A DNA stretch of 40,872 bases from Bacteroidota bacterium (GTDB lineage Bacteria > Bacteroidota > Ignavibacteria > SZUA-365): positions 1-40,872 of the forward strand of contig JAFGKR010000208.1 in the NCBI GenBank assembly GCA_016928515.1, written 5' to 3'. The translations under genes and the position numbers were made by a program. The notes under the pieces were generated by a model that was not told the origin of the DNA, searched no databases, and was given only the letters and a program-made list of their open reading frames with translations. The stretch's first letter is position 1; the number at the start of each line of letters is the position of its first letter. Shown here one piece after another: positions 17,430-27,200 of this stretch.

Positions 17430-17711
17430 CTAGTTGCCCTTCCAGTTGGCGAGACGCTGTTTGACCAGCTCCTTGTCCTTGGCGCACTGTTCCAGCTTGG
17501 CTTCCTGGGCTGAGATCTGACGGTCCAGGGTACCGATCTGGGACTGCTTCGTTTGGATCGCTGACTCGAGGGCCGTGATTTCACGCTCCAGCTCAGCAAT
17601 GCGTGCAAGCTGCTCGGGTGTTGCATACGAGGTGCAGCCCGAAAGGACAGCTCCGGCACCCATGATAGCCGCAGCACAAACGAGCACCACAGATTTGCGG
17701 AGTTTTTTCAT
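17430..17711 (-). CDS. Small coiled-coil lipoprotein
   Basis: MKKLRKSVVLVCAAAIMGAGAVLSGCTSYATPEQ...: lipobox LSGC followed by a heptad-rich helix. Confidence 0.82.
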   Translation of the reverse strand: MKKLRKSVVLVCAAAIMGAGAVLSGCTSYATPEQLARIAELEREITALESAIQTKQSQIGTLDRQISAQEAKLEQCAKDKELVKQRLANWKGN

Positions 17712-17779
17712 AATAGTCTCCTTTGCGGTGATGAGTTAAAGTAACAGGTTAGACTCAGGAATTATCTGCATATATGTCA

Positions 17780-17808
17780 ATAATAACAAGAATACTACAC
17801 GTTGTCAA
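17780..17808 (-). promoter_or_regulatory. sigma70-type promoter of the lipoprotein-LysM operon (TTGACA-N17-TATTAT)
   Basis: Consensus -35, 17-bp spacer, near-consensus -10, upstream of 17711. Confidence 0.75.
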
Positions 17809-17895
17809 GAAACGAACGCTATAAGTCTCGAAAATAGCCGCCTTTCGCAAGCGGGGAATGGAAAAAACACGAGAAATCCGTAAAACACCGTACGA

Positions 17896-18909
17896 TCAGG
17901 CTGCCTGCAATTCCGGTTCATGCCGCGCATCGCCGGCATAATACTGGAGACTGTGCAGAACGTCTTCCGCCTCGGCGAGCGTTTCCGGCTTCATCAGAAT
18001 ATTGCGCATCTGCCGGCTGTTGGGAACGTACTTCAGATACGCGATGTAATGCTTGCGCATCTCCAGTACCGCACGCCGTTCTCCTTTGATTTCTACGGCC
18101 AGACGAAGATGCCGCAGAGCGGTGTCGATGCGCTCCTGAAAATCCGGCGGCACCGGCATATCGCCTGTACGCAGATATTCCTTCGCTTCGCGGAAGATCC
18201 AGGGATTCGCGATCGCACCGCGTGCGATCATCACCGCGTCGCACCCGGTCACGGAAAAGGCGCGCTTCACGTCTTCCGGCGTCATGATGCCGCCATTGAG
18301 AATGATTGGTATCGAAACCGCTGCGCGGATTTTCGGGATCCACGACCAGTCGGGATCCCCACTGTGCCCCTGCTGACGCGTACGGCAATGCACGGTGAGA
18401 GCACGAACACCGACATCCTCAAGCATCCGTGCCAGTTCCACAATACGGATTTCCGAATCGTCCCACCCGAGGCGTGTCTTGACTGTCACCGGAAGGCGTA
18501 CCTGCTCGACGATGGTTTTCGCCATGCGCACCATGGCGGGCAGATCACGAAGCAGGCCGGCACCGGCACCGCGGGTGGCGACTTTCTTCACCCAACATCC
18601 GGCATTGATATCCAGGATGTCCGGCTTCTGAGTCTCGACGATGGACGCCGCTTCCTGCATGGTGTCAAGATTTCCACCATAAATCTGTATGCCGACAGGC
18701 CGTTCTTCCTCACGGATCAGCATTTTCTGCCGCGTTTTCGTGGGCTTCCTGCTGCGGACGAGCCCGTCGGCATTGACGAATTCAGTGAACACAATATCCG
18801 CACCGAATTCCTTGCAGATCTGACGGAAGGAAAGATCGGTCACATCCTCCATTGGAGCGAGAAGCAATCCGTTCTGAACACCGAGAAGATGAAGAAGATT
18901 CGTTTGCAT
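17896..18909 (-). CDS. dusB: tRNA-dihydrouridine synthase
   Basis: LLAPMEDVTDLSFRQICKEFGADIVFTEFVNADGL...DILDINAGCWVKKVATRGAGAGLLRD...LPVTVKTRLGWDDSEI...VHCRTRQQGHSG. Confidence 0.93.
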   Translation of the reverse strand: MQTNLLHLLGVQNGLLLAPMEDVTDLSFRQICKEFGADIVFTEFVNADGLVRSRKPTKTRQKMLIREEERPVGIQIYGGNLDTMQEAASIVETQKPDILDINAGCWVKKVATRGAGAGLLRDLPAMVRMAKTIVEQVRLPVTVKTRLGWDDSEIRIVELARMLEDVGVRALTVHCRTRQQGHSGDPDWSWIPKIRAAVSIPIILNGGIMTPEDVKRAFSVTGCDAVMIARGAIANPWIFREAKEYLRTGDMPVPPDFQERIDTALRHLRLAVEIKGERRAVLEMRKHYIAYLKYVPNSRQMRNILMKPETLAEAEDVLHSLQYYAGDARHEPELQAA

Positions 18910-20057
18910 TAGGAATGTGTTTGGTCTATTGCACGCATATAAGAGTTAACAGTCGCTTCTGCAACACGGTTCCACGAGAACTGCTGAACACGCTGTCGGC
19001 CTTTTTCAATGAGAGTCTCTCTCAACGTACTATTTTCGACAAAACTTTTCAACGTACGCGCAAAGTGATCGGTCTGTTCCGGATCGATGTACAGCACCGC
19101 GTCGCCACCGACTTCCGGAAGGGAGGCACGATCGGAACTCACAACGGGAGTGCCGTGAGCCATGGCATCGAGCAGCGGCAGTCCGAAACCCTCGTAGAGG
19201 GACGGGAAAACCAGGCCCAGTGCATGCGTGTACAGCACGGAAAGATCGTCGCGGCTGATGTAGTCGAGCAGCACGACCCGATCCTGCAATCCCAGCTCCC
19301 GGGCCGTTTCCTCGAAGGGATATCGCGCATCACGCTTGCCGGCCACCGCGAGCTGAATTTCATCGGACAGACCGTCCTGCACGGCCCGCGCGAAAGCTTG
19401 CATCAACAGACCGAGCCCCTTGTATGGATCATGCCGACCGACGTACAGCAGGTACTTGCCAGGAATAAGCCGGTGGTCAGGAACTGCGGTCGCAGGATCA
19501 CCGTTCGGTTGCAGCGTGTTCGCGGCGAAGACGAGATCCACTGTTTCGGGACGCGCACCCAGCAGACGGAGAATGTCCGCGCGACTGCATTCGGAGATCG
19601 TGATCACCCGTGCACTTCTTCGCGCCGCGGTTCGTACCAGAAAACGGTACAGCGGCAGGATACGCACCTTCAGCGCCTTCACCAGATACTCTGGGTGCAC
19701 GAGGGGAATCAAATCGTAGATCGTGCTGACAACCGGCAACGGACAGAGAAAGGGATACATGAAATCGGGACTGTGAAACAGATCGTACTCCCCTTTCCGC
19801 AGCAGACGCGGGAGCCTCCACTGATGACGCAGCCGATAGAAATCACCATCCTGCACCTTCTGCGTCAGACGCACGATGTCGCCTTCACTCTCGACGGCAA
19901 CGATCCCCGACGGGACGTAGAGGTACAGCCTGACCCGATCGGAGCAGTGATCCACCATGGCGCGGAGGAGATGCCAGTTGAATTCTCCGATACCCGACCG
20001 ATGAGGAGTCAGCACATGAGCGTCGAAGACGACACGTATGGGACGCGTTTCAGCCAC
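18909..20057 (-). CDS. GT4/GT1-family glycosyltransferase
   Basis: YLLYVGRHDPYKGLGLLMQAFARAV...VVLLDYISRDDLSVLYTHALGLVFPSLYEGFGLPLLDAMAHGTPVVSSDRASLPEVGGDAVLYIDP. Confidence 0.93.
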   Translation of the reverse strand: MAETRPIRVVFDAHVLTPHRSGIGEFNWHLLRAMVDHCSDRVRLYLYVPSGIVAVESEGDIVRLTQKVQDGDFYRLRHQWRLPRLLRKGEYDLFHSPDFMYPFLCPLPVVSTIYDLIPLVHPEYLVKALKVRILPLYRFLVRTAARRSARVITISECSRADILRLLGARPETVDLVFAANTLQPNGDPATAVPDHRLIPGKYLLYVGRHDPYKGLGLLMQAFARAVQDGLSDEIQLAVAGKRDARYPFEETARELGLQDRVVLLDYISRDDLSVLYTHALGLVFPSLYEGFGLPLLDAMAHGTPVVSSDRASLPEVGGDAVLYIDPEQTDHFARTLKSFVENSTLRETLIEKGRQRVQQFSWNRVAEATVNSYMRAIDQTHS

Positions 20058-21210
20058 GAAGCCGGTCGCTCAGTATGTCGGCGATCTGTGCACTGGCGGT
20101 TCCGTCACCGTAGGGATTCAATCCGGTCGCCATGGCGGCATATGCCTCCGCATCATCGAGCAACTGACTGACCGTCGCGACGATCCGCTCGCGGTCCGTA
20201 CCGACAAGACGCGCGACACCTGCGGCGATCCCTTCCGGACGTTCGGTGACCTCTCGCATTACCAGGACAGGTTTTCGCAGCGACGGTCCCTCTTCCTGAA
20301 TACCACCGGAATCCGTCAGCAGCAGCACGCTGTTGTCCATGAGCGAAAGCAGCTGCTCGTACCGCACCGGTTCGATCAGGTGGATTCGCGGCTTTCCCTC
20401 CAATAAGCGCTTCACGGCTTCGCGGACGTTTGGATTCGGATGCACGGGATACACGATCTCCACGTCCGGATATCGCAACGTGATATCGTGCAGCGCCTGC
20501 AGCATGGCATCGAACGGTTTGCCGAAACTCTCCCTCCGGTGGGCGGTGACCGTGATGAAACGTCCCTCTCCGTGAAGCAACCGGTCGACAACATCGGATG
20601 CAAGGCCACTTTCTTCGAGCAGAGCCACCCGCTGTGCCTTCTCCCATCGACCCAGCATGTCACGTCCCAGAAGAAGTGCATCGACGACGGTATTGCCCGT
20701 GACGAAAATACTCTCTTCGCTTCGCCCTTCGTGGCGCAGGTTTGCGGCCGCCGTTTCCGTAGGTGCGAAATGGAAGTCGGCCAGGGAAGCGGTGAGAGTG
20801 CGATTCATTTCCTCGGGGAAGGGACTGAAACGGTTGAAGGTCCGTAGCCCGGCCTCCACATGTCCCACGCGGACCTTCTGATAGAAAGCAGCCAGGGATG
20901 ACGCGAACACCGTCGTTGTATCACCCTGCACGAGCAGTACATCGGGCTGCATGTCGGCGAGTACCTGCCGCATCTTCATGAGCACTCCCGCAGTCACATG
21001 CTCCAGCGTCTGGTTGTGTACCATTATGTCGAGATCCACATCCTCCCGGATGCCGAAAAAGTCCGTCACCTGCCGCAGCAGTTCCCTGTGCTGCGAGGTG
21101 AGACAGACGGAAACACGAAAACGATCCGGCAGGGACTGCAGATGCTTGATGACGGGGGCAAGCTTGATGGCTTCGGGACGTGTCCCGAAGGAAAACAATA
21201 CATGGGTCAT
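20050..21210 (-). CDS. wecB: UDP-N-acetylglucosamine 2-epimerase (non-hydrolysing)
   Basis: FGTRPEAIKLAPVIKHL...CLTSQHRELL...VLLVQGDTTTVFASSLAAFYQKVRVGHVEAGLRTFNRFSPFPEEMNR...VTAHRRESFGKPFDAM...LLTDSGGIQEEGPSLRKPVLVMREVTERPEG. Confidence 0.96.
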   Translation of the reverse strand: MTHVLFSFGTRPEAIKLAPVIKHLQSLPDRFRVSVCLTSQHRELLRQVTDFFGIREDVDLDIMVHNQTLEHVTAGVLMKMRQVLADMQPDVLLVQGDTTTVFASSLAAFYQKVRVGHVEAGLRTFNRFSPFPEEMNRTLTASLADFHFAPTETAAANLRHEGRSEESIFVTGNTVVDALLLGRDMLGRWEKAQRVALLEESGLASDVVDRLLHGEGRFITVTAHRRESFGKPFDAMLQALHDITLRYPDVEIVYPVHPNPNVREAVKRLLEGKPRIHLIEPVRYEQLLSLMDNSVLLLTDSGGIQEEGPSLRKPVLVMREVTERPEGIAAGVARLVGTDRERIVATVSQLLDDAEAYAAMATGLNPYGDGTASAQIADILSDRLRG

Positions 21211-21433
21211 GGGATTCGATCCGGATTCATGGAGCTACAATGAAAAGACTGTCCGAAAAGCCCGGAATGATCGTCACCCTGATCCATCGAAGGCGGCAAA
21301 GGTGACGTTGGCCAAACAGTCGTCATGCTTCATCCACCCGAGGCGCAGCAGCATGACCGTGACGAATCGGCGGGACTTATTGGACAGCCTCTCACACAAG
21401 GCAAAGTAGCACTGTGCGCAGTGCGGAGCAAGG

Positions 21434-22399
21434 TCAGTGCAACTGTGCAGCATCGGACTCGCGCTCGTCACGCAGCACATCGTCGATGTCCGCCCGGAGC
21501 TGTTCGATCTCTTCGAGGTAGAATGCACGGTCGACCGGACGGCAGTTCCTGCTCTGGAATTTCCGGAAAGCGAGCCGCGTACTGAGCTGGATGTAACGCT
21601 TGCGATCCACCACCGGTGAAATCCAGCCCAGCAGCTTGCGCTTACTGGTATAGGGGAGATACTGCATGTGTGTGGCCGGGATGAGCCCCAGCTCGGCCTC
21701 CTCGGTAAGCTCGCGGATGATCAGACGGTTTTCGGCCAGCAACGCGAGCTGCATGACACCCATGATCACGATGAGACCGAGAAAAATGAAGACCATGCCC
21801 AGTCCCGCCGCCGCGGGATTGTTGATGCTGACAGAGAAATTCCAGAAGAAGTGGATGAAGATTGCCAGGACAAGACCCAGCAGGCGCAGCGGCCAGCGGG
21901 TAGAGGGTGATCCGAATTTTGTCAGTCCGAAGAAGGCACCGAGAATGCCTGTGGCCATGGCGTGCATGATCACCGTGTAAATCGTGCGCACGACGACAAG
22001 AAATACCCATTCCTCGGGTGTGGTCGCGCCGAGAAAATAGAGGAAGTTTTCCGTCATGCCGAAACCCAGACCGATCGCCATGCCGTAGACCACTCCGTCG
22101 GTGATGTTGTCGAAACGGCGGTCGCGGACTGTCCACAGGAGAAAGACACCTTTCATGATCTCCTCGCTCACCGGCGCGATGAGGATAACATCGAGCGTTT
22201 CCGAAACACCCAGGGAAAGGGACAGAAAAACACTGAACAGGATACCGAAAAAGATGGCACCGAGAGCTCCCCAGGCGAAATTGGCGAGGAGCAGGCTGAT
22301 AGGTTCGCGGTCGTAGCGATCCATCAGCCAGATGCTCCACAAATACAGCAGGACGGGAACGATCGCGAAAACCAGGGACGCAATGGCGAGCATCGGCAC
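21434..22399 (-). CDS. PrsW-family intramembrane metalloprotease
   Basis: LMDRYDREPISLLLANFAWGALGAI, APVSEEIMKGVFLLWTVRDRRFDNITDGVVYGMAIGLGFGMTENFLYFL, IYTVIMHAMATGILGAFFG; PrsW EExxK and ExxxY-like motifs. Confidence 0.9.
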   Translation of the reverse strand: MPMLAIASLVFAIVPVLLYLWSIWLMDRYDREPISLLLANFAWGALGAIFFGILFSVFLSLSLGVSETLDVILIAPVSEEIMKGVFLLWTVRDRRFDNITDGVVYGMAIGLGFGMTENFLYFLGATTPEEWVFLVVVRTIYTVIMHAMATGILGAFFGLTKFGSPSTRWPLRLLGLVLAIFIHFFWNFSVSINNPAAAGLGMVFIFLGLIVIMGVMQLALLAENRLIIRELTEEAELGLIPATHMQYLPYTSKRKLLGWISPVVDRKRYIQLSTRLAFRKFQSRNCRPVDRAFYLEEIEQLRADIDDVLRDERESDAAQLH

Positions 22400-22466
22400 C
22401 TCCAGAACGGACCGGGTGCAACCGGTCAGAATGGGACAGTATTATCGCACGGGAATAAGATACGGA

Positions 22467-23795
22467 TCAGGCGCCATTTTTACGACCGTTCCCCTTGTCC
22501 TCGCGGGTGATGCGCACACGCGTCACCCGGCGCTCTTCCGCCTCCAGGACTTCGATGGTCATCTGATCGTGGGAAATACGGTCGCCGGTTTCAGGGATAC
22601 GCCCGAAGAGCGTTGTCACAAAGCCGCCGACCGTATCGTAGTCGTCGCTCTCGGGGATGCTCATATCGGAGAAAGAATTGAAGTCCGAGATGTTCACCAT
22701 CGCCTCGACCTCGATCCCGCCGTCGGGAAGCAGTTCGTAGGGGATATCCTCTTCGTCATATTCATCGCGGATCTCTCCGACGATTTCCTCGAGGATATCT
22801 TCCATGGTGATCAGGCCCTCCGTGCCGCCGAACTCGTCGACGACGATGGCCATGTGCAGCCGTTTCAGCTGGAATTCACGCAGCAGTTCCGAAATGGGCT
22901 TGGTCTCGGGAACGATGAATGCGGGGCGGATGATATCCTGCAGCACAATGAGATTCGGATGCTGGATCAGGCTGATGACATCCTTCGCGTAGATGATGCC
23001 TACGATGCGATCCATCGACTCCTCGAACACCGGCATGCGGGTGAAGCCTTCTTCGAGGAACATCTCGAGAATCTGGTTCGGAGGCATCCCCAGATCCACG
23101 CCGATCATGTCCGTGCGAGGGATCATCACCTCGCGCGCTGTGGTCTCGGTAAACTGGAAAATGCTCTCGATCAGCTCATGCTCGGTTCGGTCAAGCAACC
23201 CGGTTTTGGCACCGTCTTCGAGGATGTCCATCAGATTCTCTTCCGTCGTCACGGCCTCCCGGAAACGTGCCTCTCCCCGCAGCGGATGCAACATGATGTT
23301 CGCCAGAAACGTCAACACTCTGCGCGGGAGTCGCAGCAGACGTATCAGACGGCTGAGACCGGAGGCAACACGCAGGGCGAGTGCATCCGCGAACATTGCT
23401 CCAACGGAGCGTGCGACAAGGTTGACCAGGACCAGGGCGGTTGCCGTCAGTGCGAGTGCGATCAGCACGGAACCAAGAATGCGCAGAATCGGCTCGAGCC
23501 ACGGCTGCACATCCGGACGCAGCAGATGCTCGATCCAGTGCAAAACGTACGGTGTGAGCAGAAAGGCGGGAAAGATGATGAAAAAAAGTACGGCGATCTG
23601 CGTGGCGCCCTGCACGTCCTCGTCCAGATCCTTGAGGGAAAGCGCACGCTGCGCATCGGGATCATCGTGCTCGGCGAGTTGCTCGATTCTGCTGCGGGAA
23701 GCAGAGGCGATGGCGGATTCCGCGAGGGTGACGAAAACCGCCGCCAGGAGGGAGGCAAGAAAAAGGATGCTGTCAAGCACCGGTGACCCGGTCAT
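22467..23795 (-). CDS. CNNM/CorC(TlyC)-type transporter-like protein (DUF21 + CBS pair + CorC_HlyC domain)
   Basis: SIFQFTETTAREVMIPRTDMIGVDLGMPPNQILEMFLEEGFTRMPVFEESMDRIVGIIYAKDVI...HMAIVVDEFGGTEGLITMEDILEEIVGEIRDEYDEE. Confidence 0.93.
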   Translation of the reverse strand: MTGSPVLDSILFLASLLAAVFVTLAESAIASASRSRIEQLAEHDDPDAQRALSLKDLDEDVQGATQIAVLFFIIFPAFLLTPYVLHWIEHLLRPDVQPWLEPILRILGSVLIALALTATALVLVNLVARSVGAMFADALALRVASGLSRLIRLLRLPRRVLTFLANIMLHPLRGEARFREAVTTEENLMDILEDGAKTGLLDRTEHELIESIFQFTETTAREVMIPRTDMIGVDLGMPPNQILEMFLEEGFTRMPVFEESMDRIVGIIYAKDVISLIQHPNLIVLQDIIRPAFIVPETKPISELLREFQLKRLHMAIVVDEFGGTEGLITMEDILEEIVGEIRDEYDEEDIPYELLPDGGIEVEAMVNISDFNSFSDMSIPESDDYDTVGGFVTTLFGRIPETGDRISHDQMTIEVLEAEERRVTRVRITREDKGNGRKNGA

Positions 23796-23815
23796 GATGG
23801 TTCGACTCCATCATG
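23793..23815 (-). promoter_or_regulatory. RNA hairpin containing the CNNM/CorC start codon
   Basis: Minus strand CATGATGG-AGTCGAA-CCATCATG: 8-bp perfect stem, 7-nt loop; initiator ATG is the last three bases of the 3' arm. Confidence 0.5.
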
Positions 23816-23950
23816 TCGTTTGATACACGCCTGACTGCTGCTACTCGGAGGTTCCATATCGATGTTGTACAGGACAATACCGGGCATGGTAACCATGCCT
23901 GCGTGCGCCGTGACCCTGTGTGTCGGACCAGCGGCGCTGTGCCTACACTG

Positions 23951-24205
23951 CTATCCCAGGCTCTGAACGAATTTGGCCAGCTGGGATTTCCTGTGCGCCG
24001 CGTTGTTCAGGTGAATAATGCCCTTGCCCGCGAGACGATCAAGGATTTTCGTTACCTCACGGTACTTCTGCTCTGCGACAGTCTTGTCCTGCGTGTTGCG
24101 CAAATCCTTGATCACGGTTTTCATGCGGGATTTGTTCGCCCGGTTGTACGCGCGCTTCTTCTCCGAAGTGCGCATGCGTTTCTTTGCTGACTTATGCTGA
24201 GGCAT
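23951..24205 (-). CDS. rpsT: 30S ribosomal protein S20
   Basis: MPQHKSAKKRMRTSEKKRAYNRANKSRMKTVIKDLRNTQDKTVAEQKYREVTKILDRLAGKGIIHLNNAAHRKSQLAKFVQSLG. Confidence 0.97.
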   Translation of the reverse strand: MPQHKSAKKRMRTSEKKRAYNRANKSRMKTVIKDLRNTQDKTVAEQKYREVTKILDRLAGKGIIHLNNAAHRKSQLAKFVQSLG

Positions 24206-24234
24206 GTTGCTCCTTTCAATAAAATACGAACTTA

Positions 24235-24263
24235 AATATACGCAGGGTTGGAAATGAATGCAA
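24235..24263 (-). promoter_or_regulatory. sigma70-type promoter of rpsT (TTGCAT-N17-TATATT)
   Basis: -35 at 24258-24263, 17-bp spacer, -10 at 24235-24240. Confidence 0.65.
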
Positions 24264-24277
24264 GAAATCGCTGAATA

Positions 24278-27200
24278 TCAACGCAAAACGGTGATTCGCT
24301 GCAGCATGTGATCACTTTCACTGCGCAGGAGAACGAAATAGCTCCCCACATCCAGGGCTCCTGCATCGAAAATATATTCGTGCCTGCCTGCCGGGAGAAC
24401 GGCATGCAGCAGCACGGTGACTTCCCTCCCCTGCATGTCGGTGACGGAGAGCCGTACCGGGCGTTGCCGGTCCAGTGTGAATGCGAGCGTTGCCCTGCTG
24501 TGGACCGGATTCGGTACGGACGGAGCGAGTGTTATCCCTCCGTCACTGCGGATCAGTCGTCTCCCGTCCGCAAGGCAGTATCCCTCGAGCAAAAAGCGCC
24601 CGGCCTGCATTTCACGCACACGCACGGCAGGATGATCAAAGATGAATGCATCCGGTGTCAGTGCGGTGGCCGTGTCGTTCCCGACGAGAACCAGCAGATC
24701 GACGAACAACAACTCCCGGCCCTCCGCAAGCATCCCGCTGTCCGCGAGCACATGAACTGTTCCCGATGCCTGGTCATAGTCCCAGATCACACGCATTTGC
24801 GCGGAGGCCGATCCGACAGTCGCTGTCCCGAGCGGATACAGCATGCTCGGATTGAAACGCAGCTCTCCGGACCAACGGCGGATACCGAACCCGGACAGAT
24901 CCCGTGACAGCCGCAACGGTACGCGAATAGTGTCGTCCACCGTGCCACGCAATACCGCCGTACTCAGATCGAGGGCCTGCAGATCGCCATCGCCATGAAA
25001 GGAGACCGGGAGGGGCGAACGTACCACACAGGGTGCCGTCGCGTCCAGAAACAGGCTGTCGGTGATTGCGCCCTGGCGGTCAGGCGTGAAGGTCAGCCGC
25101 ACACGCAGACTGTCTCCCGGCGCTATCGCTGCCGGCAGTGGTGGAAGTGTTCCGATGACACGCAGGCGTGTGCCGCCGGGTACCACCTGTTCAACATGAA
25201 CCGCATACTGCGCGCGATTGAAGCCGCTGAATTCCGCCACGGGACTTTCATCACCGACCGGCATGCCCCCGAGAAAGACGGGATCGGGAAATTCGAGTCC
25301 ACCATCTCGCACGAATGCCCGAATCATGGAAGTGAAATCATATGTCTGCCCGTCCACGTGCACACGCACCGAGAGCGTAGCGGTCACCTCTCCCCGGTCT
25401 CCGGGTGCCGGCGTGAAATGCACCGGCAGCGTAACAGTCTCGCTCCAGAGCATCGGGAACGGCAGCGGCGCGTGATCGACGATGAAACGGTCGGCGAAGG
25501 GTCCGAGAAGAGAAATGCTTTCGATCAGAAGATCGGGGTCGGCATACGCCTGCATCGTCACGATGCCGCTGCGGGTTTCGCAGAACGGCAGTTCGCCAAG
25601 ATCGAGATCTGTCTGCGTGAAGAGTCGGACCGCCGTCCCCCGCACGATGATGCGCATGCTGTCGAGACAGGGTTCGAACACCATGTACAGCGTATCCTCG
25701 AAGGGGCCTTCGACCGTCGGACGGAAACTGATGCGGTACGTTTCCGGATGGCGCGGAAGCATGTCCTTCGGAACAGTGGGTCGAAGCAGGGAGTACTCCG
25801 GCGGGGCATGCAGCGCAACGAGTCGAAGGTGGGAGGTACCACTTTGCGAAAGCTGGCCGGTTATGAACACTTCATCACCGACCACCACCGGCCCTGTACC
25901 GCCCTGTTGGTCCGGCGGCGTCACCTGTGTTACGCGAACCCCACGCAGCGGCAGTTCGAGTACCGGCTGTTTCGGCACAGTCGTACTGACAAAGAACGAT
26001 GCCACGATGGGACCGTCGGTTTCAGCTGCCGGTGCAAAACGAACACGGAAACGGCGCTGCTGCCCTCCCTGAAGGGTCTCCACGCCGGTGACCGGATCAA
26101 GCATCGAAAAGGCCGCCGCGCCTGCGCCGCTGATCGTGCTCGACTGCAGTTCGATTGCCGAGTTGCCGGAATTCACAAGGCTCGCGAAAAGAACCTGATC
26201 CTGGCACTGCGCAAGAGAGTCGAAGCGCAGGTCCGGCTCTGCAAAAATGAGATCGCCGTCCACCCCCTGTCCTTCGAGAGCGATGCATATGGTGTCGGAA
26301 CACGGCTGATCGAAATACAGGCAGAGTGCGCCGAACACGCTCCCCACCGAATCGGGAAGGAAGCGGACGTCGATGTCCAGTACATCTCCGGTGTCGAGAG
26401 AAACCGGTTGTGCGAGTTCCGCGAAGAACGGTGGAGCGGGATCGATACCGACGGCAGCCAGATGTAATCCGTGCATGTCACGGTTCCGCACACGCAGGGT
26501 TCGTGTCTGACTCGTGCCGGCGACGACATTCGCGAAGAGCAGCGATGAAGGGGTCATGTCGAGATATGGCTCTGCAGATCGTCCGGTGAGCACGATATCA
26601 GTGATACGCTCACAGTGCCCGATGCGACTGCGCAGCGTCAGCACCGTGCTGTGCATACCGGGAGAGGAGGGCGCGTACAGAAGACGGAGCGCACCCATCC
26701 CTTGTGCGGGTACCTCCACGGGCAGACCGGTCAGAAGCGTGAATGCGGGATCGCCGATCAATACATCGGATATCGTGACCGGTATATCCGCGGTATTGAC
26801 GAGATCCCGGCTGAAAATGATTTCCGTCTTGCAGACGGGAATGTTCCCCGCGTCGATCGTATCGGGAAGCTGAAGCCCGCCGTCGTCTCTGAGCGCATGC
26901 AGCTGGACGACGGTCAGCGCGCCGCTGCTGCCGCGAAGCAACATCTCTCCACGTGTCTCCGTGCCTGCAGGCTTGCGGCTGCAGATGCGGAACAGGGCCG
27001 TGCCGCCCACATCGGTCGACGTGGCCGTATCCGGTGTCACAGAGAAAAATACGGGATTGTTGAGCACGGGCTCGATCGACTCGACTTCGCTGAGCATGTT
27101 TTTCACCAGCAGGGTGTCGCAGATCAGCGTATCGCAGAACAGATGCAGGAAAGACAGGGTATCCGCGTCGACGGCCAAAGCGCGGTCTTCGATCCGCATC

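Noticed and set aside
18852-20171. 439-aa plus-strand ORF
   Set aside because: Shadow ORF opposite the GT4 glycosyltransferase, same register.
22332-23786. 484-aa plus-strand ORF
   Set aside because: Same codon-opposite shadow effect against the CNNM/CorC gene.
24995-26467. 490-aa plus-strand ORF
   Set aside because: Shadow ORF in codon-opposite register with the giant secreted protein; His/Arg-rich, no recognisable motifs.
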